From: Cellulomonas fulva
Lineage (GTDB): Bacteria; Actinomycetota; Actinomycetes; Actinomycetales; Cellulomonadaceae
Direction of reading: 5' to 3'
NCBI RefSeq assembly: GCF_018531375.1
Contig: NZ_JAHBOH010000001.1
Span: 2,976,001-3,040,000 of the forward strand
DNA: 64,000 bases
Made by a program: the position numbers and the translations under genes. Positions 50,001 through 58,336 of this stretch are shown piece by piece. Under the pieces are notes generated by a model. It ran no database searches. It saw nothing but the letters and a program-made list of their open reading frames with translations, and had not been told where the DNA came from. Each line of letters starts with the position of its first letter. Position 1 is the first letter of the stretch.

Positions 50001-50510
50001 TCAGTCCGGTGTGACCAGCCGCAGCAGCCGACCCGTGCGCGGCGCGACCCCGGCCCACGGCCCGTCGAGCTCGAGCCACGACCACGAGGCCGTGGGCACT
50101 CCGACCTGCACGCGCGCGACGGCGCCCTCGTCGGAGCCGGGGCCGGCGATGGTGGCGGCGGCGTGGGACATGGTGGGCTCGTGCCCGACGACGACGAGCG
50201 TGCCCACCTCGTCGGGCGCGGTCGCCAGGAGCGCGATCAGCGAGCGCACCCCGGCCTCGTAGACGTCGTCGAGGTAGCGCACCGGCGGCTCGAGGCCTGC
50301 CGCCTGGCGCACCAGGTCCCACGTCTGGCGGGTGCGGACGCTCGACGAGCACCACACGAGGTCGGGCGTGACCCCCTCCGCGGCGAGCGCCGCGCCCACG
50401 CGCCCGCACTGCCGGCGGCCGGCGAGCGCGAGCGGGCGGTCGTGGTCGGGCATGCCGTCGGGGTGCTCGGCCTTGGCGTGCCGCAGCAGGACCAGACGTC
50501 GGGTCGTCAC
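50001..50510 (-). CDS. SixA-like histidine phosphatase
   Basis: A protein of 169 residues of the histidine phosphatase superfamily. The catalytic RHG motif is present as RHAK (His11) in RRLVLLRHAKAEHPDGMPDHDRPLALAGRRQ; a second Arg lies in WCSSSVRTRQTW, and a second His in VVVGHEPTMSHAAATIA. SixA acts on phosphohistidine of phosphotransfer proteins in E. coli; in actinobacteria the substrate is usually unknown. GTG 50510. It follows the small hypothetical gene by 52 bases on the same strand. Confidence 0.9.
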   Translation of the reverse strand: MTTRRLVLLRHAKAEHPDGMPDHDRPLALAGRRQCGRVGAALAAEGVTPDLVWCSSSVRTRQTWDLVRQAAGLEPPVRYLDDVYEAGVRSLIALLATAPDEVGTLVVVGHEPTMSHAAATIAGPGSDEGAVARVQVGVPTASWSWLELDGPWAGVAPRTGRLLRLVTPD

Positions 50511-50562
50511 GCGCCCAGCGTGCCATCTGACCCGCGGCGGCACCAACGTCCCGCGGGCAGCG

Positions 50563-51009
50563 TCAGCGCGCGTGCGCGCCCGGCGCCCAGTGGAGCGAGC
50601 TCACGATGCCGGTCCGGCCGAGCGCGTCGACGTCGTCGGGGGTCAGGAGCAGCACCTCGGCGCCGGCACCGACCATCGGCGCGGACGCGAGCGGGTGGGC
50701 CGGCGCCGCGCGGCGACCACGCTCCCCACCTCCGGTCGCCGGGCTCGTCGCGACCGCCCCGGCGGTCTGCACGGACGCCTGCGCGAGCCGCTCGTACCGG
50801 TCGCCCACGCGCTCGTCGCCCGCGGGCGGTGCCAGGACGCCCGCGGCGGTGAGCGCCGCGTGCGCGTCGGCGAGGTAGCTCTCCCGGACCCACTGCGCCC
50901 ACACGGGCAGCGCGTCGAAGCGCAGCCCGGTGTGCGCCGAGCGGCGCTCGAACAGCGCACGCGCGGCCCGCTCCACGAGCTCCGCCGCGTCCTGCGGCCG
51001 CACGTCCAT
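50563..51009 (-). CDS. Conserved hypothetical protein
   Basis: A protein of 148 residues without a recognised domain. The N-terminal half (AAELVERAARALFERRSAHTGLRFDALPVWAQWVRESYLADAHAALTAAGVLAPP) is helical and resembles short actinobacterial proteins that read ExxA..L....G..FD.LP...R..Y...A...L. The second half is Gly/Ala-rich with TPDDVDALGRTGIVSSL. ATG 51009 is chosen for codon use and a nearby AGGGGGAG. It lies downstream of fabI on the same strand (117-base gap), with no sign of functional connection. Confidence 0.7.
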   Translation of the reverse strand: MDVRPQDAAELVERAARALFERRSAHTGLRFDALPVWAQWVRESYLADAHAALTAAGVLAPPAGDERVGDRYERLAQASVQTAGAVATSPATGGGERGRRAAPAHPLASAPMVGAGAEVLLLTPDDVDALGRTGIVSSLHWAPGAHAR

Positions 51010-51126
51010 GGCACTCCCCCTGGTCGATCCTGCGCGGACGTCCTGCCCATCGGCAGGGCGCCCGCGCATGTGACCGGTTCGAGGAGCCCTCACGCCCGTG
51101 CCCGGGCGGTGACGGTCAGGCGCGGG

Positions 51127-51897
51127 TCACTGCCCCATCGCGTGCACGCCGCCGTCGACGTGCACGATCTCGCCGGTGGTCGCCGGGAACCAGTCGGAGA
51201 GCAGGGCCGCGACCGCGCGCGCGGTGGGCTCGGGGTCGGTGACGTCCCAGCCCAGCGGGGCGCGCGTGCTCCAGTTCGCCTCCATCGCCTCGAAGCCCGG
51301 GATGGACTTGGCGGCGGTGGTGCGGATCGGGCCGGCGGAGACCAGGTTCACGCGCACGCCCGACGAGCCGAGGTCGCGCGCCAGGTAGCGCGACGTCGAC
51401 TCGAACGCGGCCTTGGCCACGCCCATCCAGTCGTAGACCGGCCACGCGAACTTGGCGTCGAACGTCAGGCCGACGATCGACCCGCCCCCGGTGAGCAGCG
51501 GCTGGGCCGCGACCGCGAGGGACTTGAGCGAGTACGCCGAGACCTCGAGCGCCGTGGCGACGTCGGCCCACTCCCCCGCCAGGAAGTTGCCGCCCATGAC
51601 GGACTGCGGCGCGAAGCCGATGGAGTGCACCACCCCGTCGAGGTGGTCGAGACCGGCCTCGCGGACGCGGCCCGCGAGCGCCGCGAGGTCGTCGGCGTCG
51701 GTCACGTCGAGCTGGACGACCGGTGCCTCGACCGGCAGCCGCCGCGCGATCACCTGGGTCAGGCGGAACTGGCGCCCGAACGAGGTGAGCACCACCTCGG
51801 CGCCCTCCTCCTGCGCGAGGCGGGCGACGTGGAACGCGATCGAGCCGTCCGTCAGGACGCCGGTGATCAGGAGCTTCTTGCCGGTGAGCAGGCCCAT
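51127..51897 (-). CDS. fabI: Enoyl-[acyl-carrier-protein] reductase (NADH), InhA-like
   Basis: A protein of 256 residues of the short-chain dehydrogenase fold that reduces trans-2-enoyl-ACP in fatty acid elongation. NADH binding is seen in LLTGKKLLITGVLTDGSIAFHVARLAQEEGAEVVLTSFGR. The catalytic Tyr and Lys are spaced Y-x6-K (YDWMGVAK, about residues 156-163), which separates FabI/InhA from ordinary SDRs. SAGPIRTTAAKSIPGF and the C-terminal TGEIVHVDGGVHAMG complete it. It is 37 bases downstream of fabG, the same order as mabA-inhA in mycobacteria. It would be the target of isoniazid/triclosan-type inhibitors by family knowledge. Confidence 0.95.
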   Translation of the reverse strand: MGLLTGKKLLITGVLTDGSIAFHVARLAQEEGAEVVLTSFGRQFRLTQVIARRLPVEAPVVQLDVTDADDLAALAGRVREAGLDHLDGVVHSIGFAPQSVMGGNFLAGEWADVATALEVSAYSLKSLAVAAQPLLTGGGSIVGLTFDAKFAWPVYDWMGVAKAAFESTSRYLARDLGSSGVRVNLVSAGPIRTTAAKSIPGFEAMEANWSTRAPLGWDVTDPEPTARAVAALLSDWFPATTGEIVHVDGGVHAMGQ

Positions 51898-51934
51898 GGC
51901 CGGTCTCTCTTCCTGGAGTGCTGGTGAGGGGAGG

Positions 51935-52696
51935 TCAGTGGCCCATGCCGAGGCCGCCGTCGACCGGCAGCACCGCGCCGGAGACGTAGCCCGCGGCGGG
52001 CGACGCGAGGAACTCGACCGCCGCCGCGACCTCGTCGGGCTGCGCGAACCGGCCCGCGGGGATGGCGGCCTTGTAGGAGGTCTGCGTCGCCTCGGGCAGC
52101 GCGCGCGTCATGTCGGTGTCGATGAAGCCGGGCGCGACCACGTTGGCGGTGATGCCCCGGCCGCCGAGCTCGCGCGTGATCGAGCGGGCCATGCCGACCA
52201 GCGCGGCCTTCGACGCCGCGTAGTTGACCTGGCCCGGACCGCCGTAGAGGCCGACCACGGACGAGATCAGCACGATCCGGCCCCGGCGCATCCGGATCAT
52301 GCCCTTGCTCGCGCGCCGCACGCAGCGGAACGCGCCCTTGAGGTTGACGTCCAGGACCTCGTCGAACTCCTCGTCGGACATCCGCATGAGGAGCTGGTCT
52401 CGCGTCACGCCGGCGTTCGCGACGAGCACCTCGACCGGGCCGAGCTCGGCCTCGACCGCCGTGAACGCCGCGTCGACCGACGCCGTGTCGCGCACGTCGG
52501 CGACGAACCCGTGCACGCCGTCCGGGAGGTCGCCGGAGCGGTAGATCGTCGCGACCCGGTCGCCCGCGGCGACGAAGCGCTCGGCGATCGCCCGGCCGAT
52601 GCCGCGGTTCGCCCCGGTCACCAGGACGACGCGGGGCTCGGGAGCCGCCGGGCCGGTCGTCGCGTCGGCGGTCGTCTTGTCGGAAGTCTCAGGCAC
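51935..52696 (-). CDS. fabG: 3-oxoacyl-[acyl-carrier-protein] reductase, MabA-like
   Basis: A protein of 253 residues, NADPH-dependent SDR reducing 3-oxoacyl-ACP. The coenzyme motif is VVLVTGANRGIGRAIAERFVAAGDRVATIYRSG. NAGVTRDQLLMRMSDEEFDEVLDVNLKGAF, the Ser of ISSVVG, the catalytic YAASK, APGFIDTDMTRALPEATQ and GAVLPVDGGLGMGH follow. It has a 20-residue disordered N-terminal extension (ETSDKTTADATTGPAAPEP). The GTG at 52696 has no obvious ribosome site and could be leaderless. It is divergent from the DUF3099 gene across 201 bases. Confidence 0.95.
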   Translation of the reverse strand: MPETSDKTTADATTGPAAPEPRVVLVTGANRGIGRAIAERFVAAGDRVATIYRSGDLPDGVHGFVADVRDTASVDAAFTAVEAELGPVEVLVANAGVTRDQLLMRMSDEEFDEVLDVNLKGAFRCVRRASKGMIRMRRGRIVLISSVVGLYGGPGQVNYAASKAALVGMARSITRELGGRGITANVVAPGFIDTDMTRALPEATQTSYKAAIPAGRFAQPDEVAAAVEFLASPAAGYVSGAVLPVDGGLGMGH

Positions 52697-52897
52697 GGGA
52701 CACGACGCTAGCCGAGGCGACGTGCTCGTCGGGGCACCGGCGCGGCACAGGTTGCGGCCGGACGGTTGTGGGACGCGCACAAGTGGCCGGCCGGCGGCGT
52801 GACGTCCGCCACGCGCGGGGCGTCGCCGTGCGCGCGACCCCGCGCGCGACGCCGTCCCGGGCACCCCGGCACCGACGATCGGACTTACGATCGAACG

Positions 52898-53218
52898 GTG
52901 AGCACACGCCGCGAGCCCGAGGTGCACCGCATCACCGCGGCGCCCGAGCCCCTCGCCGTCGACGTGGCGCGGCGCCAGCAGCGGTACCTGATCCAGATGG
53001 GGATCCGTGTGGTCTGCTTCCTGGTGGCCGTCGTGACGTGGTCGCACGCGCCGCTGTGGCTGTCGCTGGTGCTCATCGTGGCCGCCGTCGTGCTGCCGTA
53101 CGTCGCCGTCATCTTCGCGAACGCCGGCCGGGAGCGCCGCGACGAGCCCGAGCCGTTCGTCGACCCGCGGATGATCGGCGGCGGGCCCCGGCACGACGAG
53201 CTGGGCGGTGGCCGGTGA
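52898..53218 (+). CDS. DUF3099 family membrane protein
   Basis: A protein of 106 residues. The family signature begins VHRITAAPEPLAVDVARRQQRYLIQMGIRVVCFLVAVV. Two membrane segments (about residues 34-52 and 55-72) are joined by a short WSHAPLW turn, and the tail FVDPRMIGGGPRHDEL is cytoplasmic. The role is unknown; in many actinobacteria the gene sits near fabG and the SURF1 gene, as here. GTG 52898. Its stop overlaps the next start (GTGA). Confidence 0.88.
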   Translation: MSTRREPEVHRITAAPEPLAVDVARRQQRYLIQMGIRVVCFLVAVVTWSHAPLWLSLVLIVAAVVLPYVAVIFANAGRERRDEPEPFVDPRMIGGGPRHDELGGGR

Positions 53219-53454
53219 GCCTGTTCGCGCCGGACCCGGTCGACGAGGCCGTCTGCTCGGCGCGCGGCTGCCGCGCCGACGCCGCGTGGGCGCTCCTGTG
53301 GAACAACCCGAAGCTGCACACGGCCGAGCGGCGCAAGGTGTGGCTCGCGTGCGACGACCACCGCGAGCACCTCACCCAGTTCCTCGACGTGCGCGGCTTC
53401 CTGCGCGACACCGTGCCCGTCGACGAGCTCGACGCCGGCGCCACGGCACCGTGA
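53215..53454 (+). CDS. Small Cys/His protein next to SURF1
   Basis: A protein of 79 residues that I recognise only as a conserved actinobacterial neighbour of SURF1. It has a possible metal site (CSARGC then LACDDH, that is C-x4-C ... C-x2-H) and a strongly patterned middle, WALLWNNPKLHTAERRKVWLACDDHREHLTQFLDVRGFLRDTVPV. There is no membrane segment. Start GTG 53215 overlaps the DUF3099 stop by 4 bases. A role in copper or haem delivery to cytochrome oxidase is only an inference from the neighbour. Confidence 0.8.
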   Translation: MSLFAPDPVDEAVCSARGCRADAAWALLWNNPKLHTAERRKVWLACDDHREHLTQFLDVRGFLRDTVPVDELDAGATAP

Positions 53455-53497
53455 CCGACCCCGTGCACCGCCCGACGAGCCCGCCCGCGAGCACCGC

Positions 53498-54394
53498 ATG
53501 ACGCTCACCCCCGCGCGGCGGCGTGCCGTCGGGCTCGTGCTGGTCGGCGTCGTCGTCGCGACCGTGTGCGTGTTCCTCGGTCGTTGGCAGTGGCACCGGC
53601 ACGAGTGGCGCGACGCCCAGATCGCGATCGCGGAGTCCAACTACGACGCCGATCCCGTGCCGCTCGACCAGGTGGTCGACGGCCCCGCGGACGCGCTCCC
53701 CGACGACGAGCAGTGGCGCCCCGTCACGGTCACCGGGCACTACCTCGACGCGACGGTGCTGCTGCGCAACCGGCCGGTCGACGGCAACCCGGCGTACCAC
53801 GTCGTCGTCCCGTTCGTCGTGGCCGGCACCCAGGACGTCCTGGTGGTCGACCGCGGCTGGGTCCCCACCGGCGAGGACGCGAGCGAGAGCGTCGAGGTCC
53901 CCGCGGCACCCGCCGGCCAGATCACGCTCGTCGTGCGGCTGCGGACGGCCGAGAACCCCTCGAGCCGCGCGCCCGGCGACGGCTGGGTGCACGCCCTCGC
54001 GCCCGGCCAGGTCCTCACCGCGGCCGACGCCGCGGTCCCCGGTGCGCTGTACACCGGCCTGTACGGCCAGCGGGTGTCCGAGGACCCGGCACCCGCGCAG
54101 GTCCCGGGCGCGCTCCCGCCGCCCGACCTCGACCCGGGATCGCACCTGTCCTACGCGTTCCAGTGGTGGGTGTTCTCGCTCGGCGCGCTCCTGGGCTTCT
54201 GCTGGCTCGCCCGCCGCGAGGTCGTCGAGGAGCGCGACGGACCCCTCGTCCTGCCGCACGCCGCGCCCCGGCCCGACGAGCCGGCGGACACGCCCGTCTC
54301 CCCCGCCCCACGGCGCCGGCGCAAGGAGGGCCGCGCGGAGGCCGAGGAGGACGCGCTCATCGAGGCCCAGCTCGGCACGCCGCCCGACCGCTAG
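53498..54394 (+). CDS. SURF1 family cytochrome oxidase biogenesis protein
   Basis: A protein of 298 residues. Two membrane helices bracket a periplasmic domain: residues 11-28 (GLVLVGVVVATVCVFLGRWQWHRHEWR) and about 219-238 (YAFQWWVFSLGALLGFCWLARRE). Internal hallmarks are WRPVTVTGHYLDATVLLRNRPVDGNPAYHVVVPFVVAG and VLVVDRGWVPTG, with YAFQWW before the second helix. SURF1 helps assemble the haem-copper oxidase, probably by handling haem a. A long charged cytoplasmic tail (RRRRKEGRAEAEEDALIEAQL) follows. ATG 53498 is 43 bases after the small Cys/His gene, in the same operon. Confidence 0.93.
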   Translation: MTLTPARRRAVGLVLVGVVVATVCVFLGRWQWHRHEWRDAQIAIAESNYDADPVPLDQVVDGPADALPDDEQWRPVTVTGHYLDATVLLRNRPVDGNPAYHVVVPFVVAGTQDVLVVDRGWVPTGEDASESVEVPAAPAGQITLVVRLRTAENPSSRAPGDGWVHALAPGQVLTAADAAVPGALYTGLYGQRVSEDPAPAQVPGALPPPDLDPGSHLSYAFQWWVFSLGALLGFCWLARREVVEERDGPLVLPHAAPRPDEPADTPVSPAPRRRRKEGRAEAEEDALIEAQLGTPPDR

Positions 54395-54404
54395 CCGCGC
54401 CCGC

Positions 54405-56003
54405 TCAGGCGAGCGTGATGAGGTCCAGGTAGTCCGCGTTCCAGAGGTCCTCGTCGCCGTCCGGCAGGAGCAGCACGCGCTCGGGGTCGAGCGCCGCGAC
54501 GGCGCCCTCGTCGTGGCTCACCAGGACGACGGCGCCCTGGTAGCCGCGCAGCGCCGCCAGGATCTCCTCGCGGCTGGCCGGGTCCAGGTTGTTCGTCGGC
54601 TCGTCGAGCAGCAGCACGTTCGCGGCGGACACGACGAGGGCGGCGAGCGCGAGGCGCGTCTTCTCGCCACCGGAGAGCACGCGCGCCGGCTTGTCCGCGT
54701 CGTCGCCCGAGAAGAGGAACGAGCCGAGCACCGAGCGCACCTGCGTGTCGGTGAGGTCCGGCGCGGCCGAGCGCAGGTTCTCGACGACCGTGCGGTCCAG
54801 GTCGAGCGTCTCGTGCTCCTGCGCGTAGTAGCCGAGCTTGAGGCCGTGCCCGGCGTGCACCTCGCCCGTGTCGGGCTTCTCGAGGCCGGACAGCAGCCGC
54901 AGCAGCGTCGTCTTGCCCGCGCCGTTGAGCCCCAGCACGACGACCTTCGAGCCCCGGTCGATCGCCAGGTCGACCCCGGTGAAGACCTCCTGCGAGCCAT
55001 AGGACTTCGACAGGTCGGACGCCGTGATGGGCGTGCGCCCGCACGGCGCCGGGTCCGGGAACCGCAGGCGCGCGACCTTGTCGCTGACCCGGGCCTCCTC
55101 GAGCCCCGACAGCATCTTCTCGGCACGCCGCGCCATGTTCTGCGCCGCGACGGCCTTGGTCGCCTTCGCGCGCATCTTGTCCGCCTGCGCCAGGAGCGCC
55201 GAGGCCTTCTTCTCGGCGTTGGCCCGCTCGCGGCGCCGGCGCTTCTCGTCCGTCTCGCGCTGCAGCAGGTACGCGTCCCAACCCAGGTTGTACTGGTCCA
55301 GCGCCGCGCGGTTGGCGTCCAGGTGGAAGACCTTGTTCACCGTGGCGCGCAGCAGCTCGACGTCGTGGGAGATGACCACGAACCCGCCCGAGTACGAGCG
55401 CAGGTAGTCGCGCAGCCAGGCGATCGAGTCCGCGTCGAGGTGGTTCGTCGGCTCGTCCAGCAGCAGGGTGTCCACGCCCGAGAACAGGATCCGCGCGAGC
55501 TCGACCCGGCGGCGCTGGCCACCCGAGAGCGTGCCGAGCTCCTGGCCCAGCACGCGGTCGTCGAGGCCCAGGTTCGCGGTGATGCGGTGCGCCTCGGACT
55601 CCGCCGCGTAGCCGCCTGCGGCCGTGAAGCGCGCCTCCAGCCGGGAGTAGCGCGCCATCGCCTTCTCGCGCTCCGCGTCGTCCGTGCTCGCCATCAGCAC
55701 CTCGGTGGCGCGCATCGCGCGGACGATCTCGTCGAGCCCACGGGCCGAGAGCACCCGGTCCAGCGCGAGCACCGTCAGGTCCCCCGACGCGGGGTCCTGC
55801 GGCAGGTAGCCCACCTCGCCCGAGCGGCTGATCGTGCCGCTGGTCGGCTGGGTCTGGCCCGAGAGCGTCTTGGTCAGCGTCGTCTTGCCGGCGCCGTTGC
55901 GGCCGACGAGCCCGATCCGGTCGCCGGCGGCGATGCGGAACGAGGTCTCGGCGAGGAGCTCGCGGGCGCCGATGCGCAGGCCGACGCCTTGGGCAGTGAT
56001 CAC
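54405..56003 (-). CDS. ABC-F family ATPase (ribosome-associated type)
   Basis: A protein of 532 residues with two ATPase domains and no membrane part. Domain 1 has GRNGAGKTT, LSGGQRRRVELARIL and LLLDEPTNHLD. A charged linker (about residues 230-310, RETDEKRRRRERANAEKKASALLAQADKMRAKATKAV) corresponds to the P-site interaction region. Domain 2 has GLNGAGKTT, LSGGEKTRLALAALV and LLLDEPTNNLD. ABC-F proteins bind the ribosomal E site and tune translation or protect against antibiotics; which one this is cannot be told. GTG 56003 has GGAGG about 10 bases upstream, and a 7-bp hairpin stands just before that. Confidence 0.92.
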   Translation of the reverse strand: MITAQGVGLRIGARELLAETSFRIAAGDRIGLVGRNGAGKTTLTKTLSGQTQPTSGTISRSGEVGYLPQDPASGDLTVLALDRVLSARGLDEIVRAMRATEVLMASTDDAEREKAMARYSRLEARFTAAGGYAAESEAHRITANLGLDDRVLGQELGTLSGGQRRRVELARILFSGVDTLLLDEPTNHLDADSIAWLRDYLRSYSGGFVVISHDVELLRATVNKVFHLDANRAALDQYNLGWDAYLLQRETDEKRRRRERANAEKKASALLAQADKMRAKATKAVAAQNMARRAEKMLSGLEEARVSDKVARLRFPDPAPCGRTPITASDLSKSYGSQEVFTGVDLAIDRGSKVVVLGLNGAGKTTLLRLLSGLEKPDTGEVHAGHGLKLGYYAQEHETLDLDRTVVENLRSAAPDLTDTQVRSVLGSFLFSGDDADKPARVLSGGEKTRLALAALVVSAANVLLLDEPTNNLDPASREEILAALRGYQGAVVLVSHDEGAVAALDPERVLLLPDGDEDLWNADYLDLITLA

Positions 56004-56027
56004 GTGGTGGTTTCCTCCGAGAAGCCG

Positions 56028-56048
56028 GCGCCCGTCTTGGGCGGGCGC
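56028..56048 (-). promoter_or_regulatory. Leader hairpin before the ABC-F gene
   Basis: GCGCCCG (7 bp) pairs with CGGGCGC around a 7-base loop, ending about 10 bases before the GGAGG ribosome site of the ABC-F gene. Several antibiotic-inducible ABC-F genes are controlled by leader attenuation, so this is a candidate, though no leader peptide was identified. Confidence 0.35.
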
Positions 56049-56186
56049 ACAGGCGCCGTCAATCCTAACGACCGCTAGCGTCACTACCTGCCGACGTCGT
56101 CCGGCAGCGCTCTCCCGCCGGCTCCTCCCGCACGACGAGCGCGCGCACGACGAGCAACCGAGCACACGACCCGAGGGAGAACACCC

Positions 56187-56903
56187 GTGGCCGACGCACG
56201 CGAGCACGACACCCTGACCCAGCCGCCGGCCGCCGACGCCCCGTCGTCGGACCGCACCTTGAACGACGGCACCTCCTCGGACGGCACCTCCTCGGCCACG
56301 ACGACGCACGGGCGGCCGCTTCCCCCGCCCGCGGAGCGGGCCCACCCGGTCGCGACCGACCTGGCGCTCGTGAGCGTGTTCGCCGCGTTCATCGCGGCCA
56401 GCGCGCTGGTCCCCGGCATCCCGACGGGGGTCGGGGTGCCGATCACGCTGCAGACGTTCGCGGTGGTCCTCGCGGGGCTGGTGCTGGGCTGGCGGCGCGG
56501 CGGCCTGGCGGCGCTGCTCTACCTCGCCGTCGGCCTCGCGGGCGTGCCGGTGTTCGCCAACGGCTCGGGCGGGCTCGGTGTCCTGGCCGGCGCGAGCGCG
56601 GGCTACCTCGTGGCGTTCCCGCTCGGCGCGGCGCTCGCCGGGCTCCTCGCCAACGGCGCCCGCCACGCGACCGGCGGCGCCCGCTACCTGGTGCTCGTCG
56701 CGAGCGGACTGACCGCGAGCGCGCTGACCATCCACCCGCTGGGCATCGCAGGGATCGCGCTCAACGCGAACCTCTCGGCGCAGGAGGCGTTCGCCGCGGG
56801 CGCGGTGTACTTCCCGGGCGACACGGTCAAGAACCTGCTCGCGGCCGCGGTCGCGCTCGCGGTCTTCGCGCACTACCCCGACCTGCTGCGCCGGCGCCGC
56901 TGA
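56187..56903 (+). CDS. bioY: BioY, biotin-specific S component of an ECF transporter
   Basis: A protein of 238 residues. After a 55-residue hydrophilic extension rich in Thr/Ser/Asp come six membrane segments with the BioY hallmarks: VSVFAAFIAASALVPGIPTGVGVPITLQTFAVVLAGLVLGWRRGGLAALLYLAVGLAGVPVFANGSGGLGVLAGASAGYLVAFPLGA. The PITLQTF and GLxGxPVFA motifs form the biotin site. A ribosome site GAGGGAGA precedes GTG 56187. It shares one base with bioM (TGATG) and forms a bioY-bioM-bioN transport operon. I found no recognisable BirA/BioQ operator in the 183 bases before it. Confidence 0.95.
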   Translation: MADAREHDTLTQPPAADAPSSDRTLNDGTSSDGTSSATTTHGRPLPPPAERAHPVATDLALVSVFAAFIAASALVPGIPTGVGVPITLQTFAVVLAGLVLGWRRGGLAALLYLAVGLAGVPVFANGSGGLGVLAGASAGYLVAFPLGAALAGLLANGARHATGGARYLVLVASGLTASALTIHPLGIAGIALNANLSAQEAFAAGAVYFPGDTVKNLLAAAVALAVFAHYPDLLRRRR

Positions 56904-57622
56904 TGATCGAGCTGCGCGACGCGCTCGTCACGGCCTGGACGCCCGATCCCGCGGGCGGCCCGGACACCGTGACGCGCCTGCTCGGGCCGGTCTCGTCGAC
57001 CCTCACCGAGCGCCGCGTCGCGGTCGTCGGCGCCAACGGCTCCGGCAAGTCGACGCTCGCGCGGCTGCTCAACGGCCTGGTCCTGCCGGCGGCCGGGTCC
57101 GTGCACGTCGACGGCCTCGACACGCGCAGGGACGGCCCGGCCGTGCGCCGCCGGGTCGGCTTCGTCTTCACCGACCCGGACGCGCAGCTCGTCATGCCGA
57201 CCCCCGTCGAGGACGTCGCGCTCTCGCTGCGGCGCACGGTTCCCGACGCCGACGAGCGCGAGCGCCGGGCCCGCGCCGCGCTCGCGCGCGTCGGCCTGGC
57301 CGACCGGGCCGACCTGCCCGTGCACGCGCTGTCCGGCGGCCAGCGTCAGCTCCTCGCGCTCACCTCGGTGCTCGCGTCGGCTCCCGAGGTCCTGGTCTGC
57401 GACGAGCCGACGACGCTGCTCGACCTGCGCTGGCGCACCGTCGTCGACGACCTGCTCGCCGCCCTGTCGCAGCAGGTCGTCGTCGTGACGCACGACCTCG
57501 ACGTCGCGCTGCGGGCGGACCGCGTGCTCGTCGTCGACGACGGCCGCGTGGTGCACGACGGCGACCCCCACGAGGCGGTCGCCGCCTACCGCGCGCTCAT
57601 GACGACGGGCGCGCGCGGGTGA
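56903..57622 (+). CDS. bioM: BioM, ATPase of the biotin ECF transporter
   Basis: A protein of 239 residues, the A component energising BioY. Walker A GANGSGKST, Q-loop FVFTDPDAQLVMPTPVEDVALS (the DPD.Q typical of ECF ATPases), signature LSGGQRQLLALTSVL, Walker B LVCDEPTTLLDL, H-loop VVTHDLDVA. The start overlaps the bioY stop by one base and its stop overlaps bioN by four (GTGA), so the three subunits are translated in step. Confidence 0.94.
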   Translation: MIELRDALVTAWTPDPAGGPDTVTRLLGPVSSTLTERRVAVVGANGSGKSTLARLLNGLVLPAAGSVHVDGLDTRRDGPAVRRRVGFVFTDPDAQLVMPTPVEDVALSLRRTVPDADERERRARAALARVGLADRADLPVHALSGGQRQLLALTSVLASAPEVLVCDEPTTLLDLRWRTVVDDLLAALSQQVVVVTHDLDVALRADRVLVVDDGRVVHDGDPHEAVAAYRALMTTGARG

Positions 57623-58326
57623 CCGGCGGCGAGCGCGCCGAACCCCACCCGGCACCCGTCGGACGCCCGCTGCGTGCCGCCTGGACCGGGCCGCTGGGAC
57701 TGCACCAGCCGGGCACGTCGGTGCTGCACCGCGCGCCCACGGCGGCCAAGCTCGTCAGCCTCGCGCTGGCCGGCCTGGCGGTCGTCGTCCTGCGCGGGCC
57801 GGCGAGCTCGCTCCTGGTGCTCGCGCTCGCGGTGGTCGCGCACGCCGTCGCCCGGCTCGCCTGGCACCGCACGCGCCGCGGTCTCGCCGGCACCGCGGTC
57901 GTCGCGCTCGTCGTCGGCGGGTACCAGACCTGGGCGCGCGGCTGGGAGGTCGGCGTCGAGACCGCCGCCGGGCTGCTCGCGCTCGTGCTGCTCGCCACCG
58001 TCGTCACCGCGACCACCCGCGCCGACGAGCTCCTCGCGACGCTCGAGCGTGCCGCCCGGCCGCTGCGCCACGTCGGCATCGCGCCCGAGACCGTGGCCCT
58101 CGCGGTGAGCCTCCTGCTGCGCTCCGTCCCGGTCCTGGTGCACGCCACCCTCGCGTCGCGCGACGCCGCTCGGGCCCGCGGCCTCGAGCGGTCGCCGCGC
58201 GCGGTCGTCGTGCCCGCCGCCGTGCGGATGGTCGGGCACGCCCGGGCCACGGGAGAGGCGCTGGCGGCGCGGGGACTGGGCGAGGGCGGCACCGGTCGCC
58301 GCGCCGAGACGGCCGCGCTGGACTAG
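57619..58326 (+). CDS. bioN: BioN, transmembrane T component of the biotin ECF transporter
   Basis: A protein of 235 residues. It begins WTGPLGLHQPGTSVLHRAPTAAKLVSLALAGLAVVVL, the usual ECF T-component opening, with about five membrane segments. Coupling helices carry the conserved Ala-Arg-Gly motif, ASRDAARARGLERS, which contacts BioM. It lies at the end of the operon; the metallopeptidase gene starts 10 bases later and may be co-transcribed. Confidence 0.93.
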   Translation: MTGGERAEPHPAPVGRPLRAAWTGPLGLHQPGTSVLHRAPTAAKLVSLALAGLAVVVLRGPASSLLVLALAVVAHAVARLAWHRTRRGLAGTAVVALVVGGYQTWARGWEVGVETAAGLLALVLLATVVTATTRADELLATLERAARPLRHVGIAPETVALAVSLLLRSVPVLVHATLASRDAARARGLERSPRAVVVPAAVRMVGHARATGEALAARGLGEGGTGRRAETAALD

Positions 58327-58336
58327 CGTCCCTCGC

